Of a DNA stretch of 7,492 nucleotides, positions 1-7,117 are shown one piece after another (the first letter of the stretch is position 1; every line of letters starts with the position of its first letter). The DNA comes from Gammaproteobacteria bacterium (GTDB lineage: Bacteria; Pseudomonadota; Gammaproteobacteria; SZUA-229). The notes below the pieces were generated by a model. It was given only the letters and a program-made list of their open reading frames with translations, did not search any database and was not told the DNA's origin. The stretch is taken from the NCBI GenBank assembly GCA_023136715.1, contig JAGLQT010000240.1, positions 1 through 7,492 of the forward strand, read 5' to 3'. A program made the position numbers and the translations under genes.

Positions 1-75
1 CGTCACACACAAGATAATCATGCTGAGCACGTTGAGGCTGTTTGGTGTGAGGTACAGTTTGGACAGTTCAGTCAT
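1..75 (-). CDS. N-terminus of a membrane protein, cut by the window edge
   Basis: Only the first 25 codons are visible, read on the minus strand from an ATG at 75. The peptide begins MTELSKLYLTPNSLNVLSMI and becomes strongly hydrophobic (SMIILCVT) at the edge, so it enters a first membrane helix near residue 16. The short polar start with a YLTPNSL-type motif resembles the N-termini of bacterial multi-helix sensor proteins, in which several TM segments precede a cyclase, kinase or phosphatase domain. That resemblance is from memory and the effector domain is outside the window. The start is supported by an 8-nt overlap with the end of the upstream small ORF (ATGACTGA). There is no good Shine-Dalgarno sequence of its own (AAAAAGA-like purines only), so translation is probably coupled to the small ORF. 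Confidence 0.55.
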   Translation of the reverse strand, partial: MTELSKLYLTPNSLNVLSMIILCVT

Positions 76-199
76 TATTTCTTTTTAGAATATCTTTATC
101 TTGCTCATTATTGCCCCACAACACCTGCAAACGCTCAAACCGATGAAGAGCACTGATAAGGCAGGGCAAATCACCACTCTCAATATCTCTCTCATACAT
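68..199 (-). CDS. small hypothetical protein, possibly frame-disrupted at its start
   Basis: This is a 43-codon ORF from ATG at 199 to TGA at 68. The product is polar and probably helical (MYERDIESGDLPCLISALHR at the start, then FERLQVLWGNNEQDKD). I do not recognise a family. Its stop overlaps the start of the next gene by 8 nt, a typical operon junction and the main reason to believe it. The ATG at 199 has no ribosome binding site. A better site, GAAGG, lies 6 nt before an ATG at 234, but that frame stops after 8 codons at 208-210. It would join this ORF only if one G were added in the G5 run at 216-220, giving about 56 codons. The true gene may therefore be longer, shifted by a sequencing error or real indel, or expressed by slippage. 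There are no hydrophobic helices, so it is probably cytoplasmic. Confidence 0.5.
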   Translation of the reverse strand: MYERDIESGDLPCLISALHRFERLQVLWGNNEQDKDILKRNND

Positions 200-240
200 A
201 TTGTTAATTAAGATACCCCCACAAATAATGACATATGTAA

Positions 241-245
241 CCTTC
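241..245 (-). promoter_or_regulatory. candidate ribosome binding site for the frame starting at 234
   Basis: On the minus strand GAAGG is followed by 6 nt and ATG at 234-232. This is the best Shine-Dalgarno match in the left 300 bp. The frame it serves is MSLFVGVS and then a stop. It therefore acts either as the start of a short leader peptide ending 8 nt before the ATG at 199, or as the real start of the small gene with a one-base frame break in the following G5 run. Confidence 0.35.
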
Positions 246-307
246 GATTTATATCCTAAATCTTAATAATGGATATGATCTTCGCTTTCCATTTGTCCTG
301 ATGGGAT

Positions 308-2077
308 CTATCGCGGATTTTTACGATGTTCCTTTTTGTCGCGGTAATGATAATAAAGTCGCCAAATATAGGATTCCGGTTCGTCTTTAAAGCTCATGAC
401 ATAGTTAAGGCTGCGTGCCACATTTAGTGTCCAGTGCATATTATCTTTGTCCTGGTGGGTGCCGCAAAATAGAAGTTCATCGCCGATTTTAATTTCAAGC
501 TCATCTTCAGGAAGTAATATTTCCTCCTCATCTCGTAATAGCAATAGAGGAACACAACGGAGTTTTGCCTTACGGTCGCCGGGGTCTTGTGTGAGGTGAG
601 ATATCTTAATGGAACGGCCATGGCTCAAAGCCTGACTGACGGCTGGTGCGGTGGGGTTAGTGATAGTGGCTGACCAAACGTGAGGCCGGGATTCACCGAC
701 AACGGCGCTCAGGCGGCTAATGGTGATGTTAGACCATTCATTTGTTTGTTGTCGCGCGATAGTTAAAAACTTGTTGAGTAGCGGAGTGAGAAAGTAAGTG
801 CGTATTTTTCTGGCGATGATCTCGCGCGGATGCATGGTCAAAAAGTTAATAGGTGTATCGGCAGATTTATGTTGTTCTTCTAAAGAGGAATAAAGGATAC
901 GGTTATTCCATTTATTCTGTCGGGCAATGGAGAAAACGCTCTCATTGATATCCAGCGCTGTCATGATGATAGATAGATTGTTGGAATCGTTGTCAGAACC
1001 AGCGATCAGCCCTGTTGCTGATTCGATACCTGCCTGTTTTAATGTCTTGTGATCAGTTCCATTACCAATAATAAATCTATTTTCATCTTCATTTAAATCA
1101 AACTCTTCTTGCAGAGATTTATCAGGATCAATCACCACCGTTGAAATGTTTTGAGATTTTAAATGTTTATAAAGCTCGCGACCAAAACGACCGTAGCCGC
1201 AAAGTATCCATGGCCCCTTCTTTATATAAATAGGGTCGCTGAGTGTTGTATTTGGAGCACCAGTGAGCCAGTCATAGATTAGATGTAATGAAGGTGAGTA
1301 CGTTAACATTGAGAATATCTCAGCAAAAGTCTCGTAGGGGTTTACTACGTGATTGGTGCCAAATGAAAGCATGTTTTCTTCGATGTCTTTAAATTCTGAA
1401 CGGCAGGCTACATTTATCTCCGGGTGTAATAATTTACTACCGATAGCAATTTTTAAGTTGGTTTCATCTGAGGCGGTAACGGCAATAACACCCTGGCACA
1501 TTGGATGACGTATACCGGCTAATTCTAAAATATCAGGTTCGGAAGCATCACCAATAAGACTGGGCACATATTCTTTGAGTTCATCTAGATTTAATGCATT
1601 GAGATTGTTTTGATTTTTTTCTACAACAACAACTCGATAATGCTCTTCAGTGAATGAATTGACTACGGCTTTACCTGTTTCCCCAAATCCACAAATAAGG
1701 TAGAAAGGTTGATGCAGGGCTTTGATGTCATTTTTGAATTTATGGGTATCGACGGCCTGTTTGAAGGCTTTGTCCTGTATCAGGGCAAGAATTTTACCGA
1801 GGGCATAAAACCAGGCGATGACTGTAGAGTAGACAGTGACCAATGCCCATAAGCGTTGTGCCTCAGTAAGCGGGTAGGGGATTTCACCAAAGCCAATTGT
1901 GGTGGCGGTAAAGCTAACGAAGTAGAAGGCATGAAAAAAGCTCATGTGCCAGACGTTGCCCTGATCATCGACGCCGGGAATGAGTACCATGCCTAGAATG
2001 GCCAGACTATAAACGCCAATCAATAATAAAAACGGCGTGCGCATGCGCCGTAGTATTATTGATGTCACCATATTCAT
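308..2077 (-). CDS. two-TM potassium channel with tandem RCK (TrkA_N) domains
   Basis: This 589-residue protein has a pore module at the N-terminus and large cytoplasmic regulatory domains. TM1 is about residues 14-34. A re-entrant pore helix leads to a selectivity filter TTIGFGE at 59-65 (canonical TVGYGD). TM2 is about 76-100. RCK domain 1 starts near 125 with a Rossmann motif GFGETG at 130-135, an acidic strand end (VVVEK, E153) and GDASEPD at 176-182. RCK domain 2 starts near 288 with GYGRFG at 294-299, acidic D317 (VVIDPD) and GNGTD at 338-342. The C-terminal part, about 450-560, is probably a RCK_C-like or related ligand-binding fold. Tandem RCK domains with glycine-rich motifs in one chain recall GsuK-type channels gated by nucleotides or ions; the ligand here is inferred, not shown. 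The filter has Phe for Tyr and Glu for Asp. The start could be M1 or M3, since upstream purines are weak. The gene follows the four-helix protein after 11 nt and is probably co-transcribed with it. Role: K+ flux across the inner membrane. It could instead pass ions less selectively, given the altered filter. Confidence 0.88.
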   Translation of the reverse strand: MNMVTSIILRRMRTPFLLLIGVYSLAILGMVLIPGVDDQGNVWHMSFFHAFYFVSFTATTIGFGEIPYPLTEAQRLWALVTVYSTVIAWFYALGKILALIQDKAFKQAVDTHKFKNDIKALHQPFYLICGFGETGKAVVNSFTEEHYRVVVVEKNQNNLNALNLDELKEYVPSLIGDASEPDILELAGIRHPMCQGVIAVTASDETNLKIAIGSKLLHPEINVACRSEFKDIEENMLSFGTNHVVNPYETFAEIFSMLTYSPSLHLIYDWLTGAPNTTLSDPIYIKKGPWILCGYGRFGRELYKHLKSQNISTVVIDPDKSLQEEFDLNEDENRFIIGNGTDHKTLKQAGIESATGLIAGSDNDSNNLSIIMTALDINESVFSIARQNKWNNRILYSSLEEQHKSADTPINFLTMHPREIIARKIRTYFLTPLLNKFLTIARQQTNEWSNITISRLSAVVGESRPHVWSATITNPTAPAVSQALSHGRSIKISHLTQDPGDRKAKLRCVPLLLLRDEEEILLPEDELEIKIGDELLFCGTHQDKDNMHWTLNVARSLNYVMSFKDEPESYIWRLYYHYRDKKEHRKNPR

Positions 2078-2088
2078 GGGGCGTCTCT

Positions 2089-2472
2089 TTAGTGACGAAG
2101 CATGGCAGCTTCAATCATCAACAGGATTACTGAAATAATATTAGCCAGAAATGCGCCGCCACTGAGTGAGACAATGGTGGCCATTACAGTCGGCGTCATG
2201 CCTGTTTCCTGGACATGGACGGCAAAAGTCCAGACTACGGAGGCCGAGATTAATTGGGCGACAGCAACCAGGCTGGTTGCCAGTAACATCGCGCCGAGTT
2301 GAGAGCGGTCACCAAATTTGAGCACGGTGGCAATAAGATTGATAACGATAACAGCAAACAGCTCGTAAATATTATGATGATCAGGGTTGCCAACGTCGCC
2401 ATAGAAAAAGCCGAAGTTGAGGGTTAATGCCAGTATCATAAAAAAGCTGAATACGACTTTTTCGAGGTTCAT
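2089..2472 (-). CDS. four-helix inner-membrane protein of unknown function
   Basis: This is a 127-residue, strongly hydrophobic protein with four predicted TM segments near residues 6-24, 36-52, 60-84 and 97-123, and no cleavable signal peptide evident. Loops carry FYGDVGNPDHHN (22-34) between TM1 and TM2 and LKFGDRSQ (51-58) between TM2 and TM3. The polar HH and GDR residues are candidates for functional positions. From memory it resembles a gammaproteobacterial family of uncharacterised membrane proteins listed as DUF6394, but I cannot confirm this. The start is well supported: AGGAG lies 6 nt before ATG. It sits 19 nt after dapE and 11 nt before the RCK channel. A role as channel partner or accessory subunit is an inference from that position and from being membrane-embedded. 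No enzymatic motif is seen. Confidence 0.8.
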   Translation of the reverse strand: MNLEKVVFSFFMILALTLNFGFFYGDVGNPDHHNIYELFAVIVINLIATVLKFGDRSQLGAMLLATSLVAVAQLISASVVWTFAVHVQETGMTPTVMATIVSLSGGAFLANIISVILLMIEAAMLRH

Positions 2473-2474
2473 GT

Positions 2475-2485
2475 GCGACTCCTGT
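2475..2485 (-). promoter_or_regulatory. strong ribosome binding site of the four-helix membrane protein gene
   Basis: The minus-strand sequence AACAGGAGTCGCACATG has a full AGGAG core 6 nt from the ATG. It is the only classical Shine-Dalgarno sequence among the minus-strand genes of the train. This suggests the membrane protein is translated independently of dapE, unlike glnD and dapE themselves. Confidence 0.7.
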
Positions 2486-2491
2486 TTATTT

Positions 2492-3619
2492 TTATGTCAC
2501 TAAATCGATAAGGATGCGTTTGTATATTTTTGTAAGAGCTTCTAGATCATTAATGTTAACGTTTTCATCTATTTTATGGATGCTTTCATTAATAGGGCCA
2601 AGCTCAACTACCTGTGCGCCAGTTGGTGCAATAAAGCGCCCGTCTGATGTGCCGCCAGCTGTTGATAATTGAGCATCAATACCACAGATGTTCTTGATTG
2701 CTCTTTGGGCGGCACTAACAAGCTTGCCACCCGGAGTTAGAAAAGGCTGGCCTGAGATTGACCAGTCTAAAGTGTATTTGAGCTGATGTTTATTCAAGAT
2801 GGCTTCAATGCGGCTCTGAATTTCAGTGTGCTTGAGTTCGGTGGAGAAGCGCAGGTTAAATAATACTTCCAGGTCTCCGGGTATGACATTGGTCGCACCT
2901 GTACCAGCGTTGATGTTCGAGATCTGGAAACTGGTTGGAGGGAATGAGTCATTGCCATGATCCCAGTGTTCATTGACTAATTCATTGAGCACCGGCACGA
3001 ATGTATGGATGGGGTTCTCCGCCAGATGAGGATAAGCAATATGCCCCTGTTGACCGTGGATAGTGAGGTTGCCAGAGATGGAACCACGGCGACCATTTTT
3101 AATGACATCGCCTATTTGTTTTGTGCTGGAGGGTTCGCCCACCAGACACCAGTCGATTTTTTCATTACGTGCTTCCAGCGTTTCAATAACGCGTACGGTG
3201 CCATCAGTAGCAGGGCCTTCTTCGTCACTGGTAATTAAAAAACCAATTGAGCCTTTAACAGGTGAGCCTGATTCAATGAGTGCTTTGCAGGCAACCATCA
3301 TTGCAGCGATACTACTTTTCATGTCGGCAGAGCCGCGTCCATATAATGTTTCGCCAGCGAGAGTGGGCTTAAAAGGGGGGAATGTCCACTGCTCAGCAGG
3401 GCCGGTGGGTACGACGTCGGTGTGACCGGCAAAAACGAATAAAGGGCCTTCAGTACCATAACGAGCCCAGAGGTTATCAACTTCGCCGAATCTCATGGGT
3501 TCAATTTCAAAGCCTAAAGGTTTTAAGTAATCAGCAATGAGGGTCTGGCAACCCTGATCATCAGGTGTGACTGATGGGCGTGAAATAAGTTCTTTGGCAA
3601 GATCAAGTGTGTTCGACAT
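2492..3619 (-). CDS. dapE: succinyl-diaminopimelate desuccinylase
   Basis: DapE is a cytoplasmic di-zinc M20 amidohydrolase that hydrolyses N-succinyl-LL-2,6-diaminopimelate to LL-diaminopimelate and succinate, in the succinylase branch of lysine and meso-DAP synthesis. The 375-residue length equals the E. coli enzyme. Zinc ligands and catalytic residues are all present: H66 and D68 in AGHTDVVPTG, bridging D99 in GRGSADMK, general base E133 with E134 in SDEEGPA, E162 in VGEPS, and H348 in ESIHKI near the end. The insert dimerisation domain spans about 178-292, with the conserved INAGTGATNVIPG stretch near 236-248. The ATG is 7 nt after the glnD stop and has no Shine-Dalgarno sequence (AT-rich upstream), so translation is probably coupled to glnD. 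No dapC or dapD lies between, although those genes accompany dapE in many relatives. The gene appears intact, and the assignment over the related ArgE or CPG2 families is firm. Confidence 0.97.
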   Translation of the reverse strand: MSNTLDLAKELISRPSVTPDDQGCQTLIADYLKPLGFEIEPMRFGEVDNLWARYGTEGPLFVFAGHTDVVPTGPAEQWTFPPFKPTLAGETLYGRGSADMKSSIAAMMVACKALIESGSPVKGSIGFLITSDEEGPATDGTVRVIETLEARNEKIDWCLVGEPSSTKQIGDVIKNGRRGSISGNLTIHGQQGHIAYPHLAENPIHTFVPVLNELVNEHWDHGNDSFPPTSFQISNINAGTGATNVIPGDLEVLFNLRFSTELKHTEIQSRIEAILNKHQLKYTLDWSISGQPFLTPGGKLVSAAQRAIKNICGIDAQLSTAGGTSDGRFIAPTGAQVVELGPINESIHKIDENVNINDLEALTKIYKRILIDLVT

Positions 3620-3626
3620 ATTATTT

Positions 3627-6305
3627 TTATAAGTAGCTCAGTAAGGTGGATTTTAGTTGTTCTTGTAGCTTTTTATCGAGTATTTTATTTGTGTCTTTGT
3701 GCTGAATATCAAAGTAATCAATGGCTTTTTCACCCGCGGTTGATATCTTCGCACTAAGGATGTCGATGTCGCAATCAATAAATGCTTTTGCGATAAAAGT
3801 TAATACGCCGGGACGGTCGACAGTATCGATATGAATGCGCACTGTATTAGTTTCATTAAGCTCTTCAAAACTGATGAGAGTAGGTACCTCGAAGTGTCGG
3901 TGTGTTCGAGGGGTTGCCCAGCTGTTGTCGCTTAGCTTGCTGTCCTCACTGGCCAACGTCTCACAAAGACCTGGCAGTATTTCGGTGACGCTATGTTCGA
4001 GTACATCTAGCGTGTAGTTGTCAGAAATTATCTTGAAGGTTTCGAGGGCGTAATTGTTTTTGCAGTTGACCACTTCAGCGCTGACGATGTTCAAGCCAAG
4101 CTGTCCTACTGAGCTAACCACGGTTGTAAAGATAGCTTCTTTTGAAGGCGTATAAACAAAAAGCTCCAGACTGTCAGATTGATTATTGATGCGAGTTTTG
4201 ACTAAAGGTTTGTCGTCATTATTTTTGTTAAATATAGATTGCGTGTGCCAGACTATCTCGCCAGGTGTGTGACGCAGGAAATACTCGTTGTTGAGATTTT
4301 CCCAGATGGCATGTGCCTGATGTGTGCTGACGCCCTTTAGGTCGAGCATGCGTAAAGCATCAGTCTGGTTTAACTGGATATTTTCAAATTTATCTATTTG
4401 TGTTTCAAGGCCTTTTTGCAGCAGGGCGGCAGTTTTATTGTATAGCTCGATCAGCAGGTTATCTTTCCAGCTGTTCCACTGATTTGGATTAGTGGCGCGA
4501 ATATCTGACATGGTTAGCAGGTACAGATAATCAAGATGCGACAGGTTTCGCACGGTTTCAGCGAATTTTCTAATAACATCAGGGTCGCTAATATCTTTAC
4601 GCTGAGCCGTTATCGACATAGTTAAATGATTGCGTACCAGCCAGCTAACGAGTTCAGCATCATGAGTGCTCATGTCGTGACTGATGCAAAACTCAAGCGC
4701 TTCTTCTGCGCCGAGAATGGCGTGATCACCTTGCCGACCTTTGGCTATGTCATGAAACAATCCGGCTAGATAAAGTAATTCTGGCTTCTTTAAATGATGG
4801 AAGATGCCGCTGGCTAATGGGAACTCATGACAGAATTCAGGGACGGAAAAACGTCGTAAGTTTCTAATCACGAATAGCGTATGCTGATCTACTGTGTATG
4901 CATGGAATAAATCATATTGCATGCGACCGACGATGGATTCAAAGGCGGGAATGTAGGCGGCAAGAATTCCGTATCGGTTCATTCTGCGTAGCTCATGGGT
5001 AACACCACGGCTGTTGTTAATGATTTTTATAAATAATTTCCTGGCTTTTGTAGAAGCCCGAAATTCATCATTGATTAAATATTTATGTTCTCTAATTAAG
5101 CGAATGGTTTCTGCTCGTACGCCCTGAATCTCAGGATGTTCTTCCATAACATAAAATAATTCCAGTAATGCAGTGGGTTGTTCTATGAATAGCGTATTAT
5201 CCCGAAGTTCAAGGTAGCCATGACGTGTTTGAAATGCGTTGTTGATGATTTCAGGTTCGCAATCTTCATTGGCATAAAGAATGGCTTCCCTGAATAACTG
5301 CAGCAGCATTTCATTGAGTCGTTCCAGTTCCATAACAGTTCGATAGTACTGTTGCATAAACTGTTCAATGGCCTGGTTATTGTGATTGTTTTCATCATTT
5401 TTGAAACCAAATTCATCAGCAAGATCACGTTGGTAATCGAACAGTAAACGGTCTTCACGGCGACCAGCTAAATAGTGCAGGCTGCACCGGATTTGCCACA
5501 GTAAACGTTGTCCATCAATCAGGCTGTCGAGTTCATCCTGTTGCAGAAAATCTTTCTCAACAAGGTCGTGCATGTTGTCTGCATTAAAATGACGTTTGGC
5601 AACCCAGCCGATCATTTGTATGTCACGCAAGCCGCCACGACTTTCTTTAATGTTTGGCTCTAAACTGTAAGCGGTATCGTTGAATTTGCCACTGCGTTGT
5701 AATTGTTCTTCCAGTTTGGCCTGAAAGTAAGACTGGTTATCCCAGATTGAATCGGGACCCGTCTTTGCTTTCATTTGATCGAATAATTCATTGTCACCGC
5801 TGAGTAAGCGAGCTTCCATTATATTGGTGATGACCGTGATATCTTTTTCAGCTTCTGCAATGCACTCATCAAGCGTTCTTACACTGTGCCCAATTTCAAG
5901 ACGGCTATCCCATAATAGTGTCAGGTAACGTTCTAGTGCATCTTTTGTCTGTTCATTCTCTTCTTCACCCAGTAATAACATCAGGTCAACATCGGAAGCA
6001 GGGTGGAGTTCGCCGCGGCCGTAGCCACCGACGGCAATCAGTGAAACTTTCTGTTTGACGTCGCGAAACAAATGCGCGAACGTAGAAATGAGTAAGCGAT
6101 CAACAAGGTGTGAGCGTCCTAAAACAATGGCATCAACATCAGCGCCTTCCTGATAGTGTTTTTTTAAGCCATCATTGATTTGTGAGACAGCGCCTTTGAG
6201 TTGATTCAGGACGTCATCTTTATTTTCAGAAAATGCTTTTTCAAGCTCAGTTAAGTCGAGTAGTTGCTCGATTTCCTGAGCCGGCTGGTGTTGATTGTTA
6301 TGCAT
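3627..6305 (-). CDS. glnD: bifunctional [PII] uridylyltransferase / uridylyl-removing enzyme
   Basis: GlnD senses glutamine and controls nitrogen assimilation by adding UMP to PII proteins (GlnB/GlnK) when glutamine is low and removing it when glutamine is high. The 892-residue length matches the family (E. coli 890). The nucleotidyltransferase domain carries GGYGRGELHPASDVDL, with G93-G94 and metal ligands D105 and D107. The PII-uridylyltransferase linker region includes RGGLRDIQ near 223-230. The HD hydrolase domain (UR activity) shows H470/H475 in HAYTVDQHT and the HD pair H518-D519 in LFHDIAKGRQGDH. Two C-terminal ACT domains, about 713-790 and 822-892, are the glutamine sensors (DRPGVLTFIAKAF near 830-842). 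All catalytic elements are present, so both activities are expected. It lies 9 nt after map and lacks a recognisable Shine-Dalgarno sequence (CCCTTTATC before ATG), so translational coupling to map is likely. Confidence 0.98.
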   Translation of the reverse strand: MHNNQHQPAQEIEQLLDLTELEKAFSENKDDVLNQLKGAVSQINDGLKKHYQEGADVDAIVLGRSHLVDRLLISTFAHLFRDVKQKVSLIAVGGYGRGELHPASDVDLMLLLGEEENEQTKDALERYLTLLWDSRLEIGHSVRTLDECIAEAEKDITVITNIMEARLLSGDNELFDQMKAKTGPDSIWDNQSYFQAKLEEQLQRSGKFNDTAYSLEPNIKESRGGLRDIQMIGWVAKRHFNADNMHDLVEKDFLQQDELDSLIDGQRLLWQIRCSLHYLAGRREDRLLFDYQRDLADEFGFKNDENNHNNQAIEQFMQQYYRTVMELERLNEMLLQLFREAILYANEDCEPEIINNAFQTRHGYLELRDNTLFIEQPTALLELFYVMEEHPEIQGVRAETIRLIREHKYLINDEFRASTKARKLFIKIINNSRGVTHELRRMNRYGILAAYIPAFESIVGRMQYDLFHAYTVDQHTLFVIRNLRRFSVPEFCHEFPLASGIFHHLKKPELLYLAGLFHDIAKGRQGDHAILGAEEALEFCISHDMSTHDAELVSWLVRNHLTMSITAQRKDISDPDVIRKFAETVRNLSHLDYLYLLTMSDIRATNPNQWNSWKDNLLIELYNKTAALLQKGLETQIDKFENIQLNQTDALRMLDLKGVSTHQAHAIWENLNNEYFLRHTPGEIVWHTQSIFNKNNDDKPLVKTRINNQSDSLELFVYTPSKEAIFTTVVSSVGQLGLNIVSAEVVNCKNNYALETFKIISDNYTLDVLEHSVTEILPGLCETLASEDSKLSDNSWATPRTHRHFEVPTLISFEELNETNTVRIHIDTVDRPGVLTFIAKAFIDCDIDILSAKISTAGEKAIDYFDIQHKDTNKILDKKLQEQLKSTLLSYL

Positions 6306-6314
6306 GATAAAGGG

Positions 6315-7082
6315 TTAAATTTCGTCACCTGGGCATTGTGTCAGGATGTCGTGCCCCGTTTCTGTAACCAGTATCGTATGCTCCCACTGTGCCGAGGGGC
6401 TGTGATCTTTAGTCACTACGGTCCAGCTATCGCTGAGTAGTTTTACATCGCGTTTGCCGCCGTTAATCATGGGTTCGATAGTAAATATCATGCCGGGTTC
6501 GAGTTGAACGCCAGTGCCAGCTTTACCATAATGTAGAACCTGTGGCTCTTCATGGAAGCCGCGACCTATGCCGTGACCACAATATTCTCTAACCACAGAA
6601 CAGTTTTTTGATTCAGCATATTGCTGAATGACATAGCCGATATCGCCCAGATGCGCACCAGGCTTAACCTGATCAATACCCAGCTTAAGACACTCCAGGG
6701 CTACTTCTGAGACACGTTTGGCCTTGATAGGTGGCTCACTAATGTAAAACATCTTGCTGGTGTCTCCGTGAAACTCATCTTTGATCACGGTGATGTCGAT
6801 ATTGACGATATCACCTTTTTTGAGTTTTTTGTTACTGGGGATGCCGTGACAAACTTGATGATTGACTGAAGTGCAGATGGATTTCGGAAACCCATGGTAA
6901 TTCAGTGGTGCTGGAATGGCTTTTTGTTCATTAACAATATAGTCATGGCAAATCTTGTCGAGCTCATCGGTGGTGATGCCCGCTTTGACGTAAGGGCGGA
7001 TCATTTGAAGGACTTCACCAGCCAATCGGCCAGCAAGGCGCATTTTTTCAATTTCCTGTTTATTTTTTATCTGTATAGTCAC
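6315..7082 (-). CDS. map: type I methionine aminopeptidase
   Basis: Map removes the initiator methionine from nascent proteins when the second residue is small. This 255-residue product has the compact type Ia form, with no N-terminal zinc-finger extension and no type II insert. The five metal ligands are present: D96 (NIDIT), D107 (HGDTS), H170 (CGHGIG), E203 (IEPM) and E234 (QWEHT). H79 in the VCHGIPS stretch is the substrate-contacting histidine. The start is a GTG at 7082. The next in-frame Met (residue 14) would remove conserved N-terminal sequence IKNKQEIEKMR, so GTG is preferred. Only weak purines (AAAGAA) lie upstream. The gene is first in the minus-strand train and divergent from rpsB, a common gammaproteobacterial arrangement. 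Confidence 0.97.
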   Translation of the reverse strand: MTIQIKNKQEIEKMRLAGRLAGEVLQMIRPYVKAGITTDELDKICHDYIVNEQKAIPAPLNYHGFPKSICTSVNHQVCHGIPSNKKLKKGDIVNIDITVIKDEFHGDTSKMFYISEPPIKAKRVSEVALECLKLGIDQVKPGAHLGDIGYVIQQYAESKNCSVVREYCGHGIGRGFHEEPQVLHYGKAGTGVQLEPGMIFTIEPMINGGKRDVKLLSDSWTVVTKDHSPSAQWEHTILVTETGHDILTQCPGDEI

Positions 7083-7117
7083 GGTTATAATTCTTTGTTA
7101 ATCAATCGGTTATCGTT

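Noticed and set aside
1..153. Open plus-strand frame from the left edge to a TGA at 153
   Set aside because: It has no visible start and is antisense to two better-supported minus-strand ORFs that overlap in operon fashion.
235..260. TATAAA at 253-248 on the minus strand as a promoter for the small ORF
   Set aside because: No -35-like hexamer occurs at 16-18 nt, and the start would fall at the candidate ribosome binding site. The region is simply AT-rich.
269..292. Possible terminator hairpin after the channel gene (ATGGA / TCCAT)
   Set aside because: The stem is only 5 bp around a 14-nt loop with no following T run on the minus strand, so it is not a credible intrinsic terminator.
2102..2302. 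A 66-codon plus-strand ORF opposite the four-helix membrane protein
   Set aside because: It is antisense to a gene with a strong ribosome binding site and clear TM periodicity, and has no start signal of its own.
3005..3425. Two overlapping plus-strand ORFs of 77 and 120 codons inside dapE
   Set aside because: They are antisense to an intact, fully conserved enzyme gene, without ribosome binding sites or recognisable domains.
5183..5458. A 91-codon minus-strand ORF in another frame within glnD
   Set aside because: It overlaps the conserved glnD coding sequence and has a composition typical of an out-of-frame shadow.
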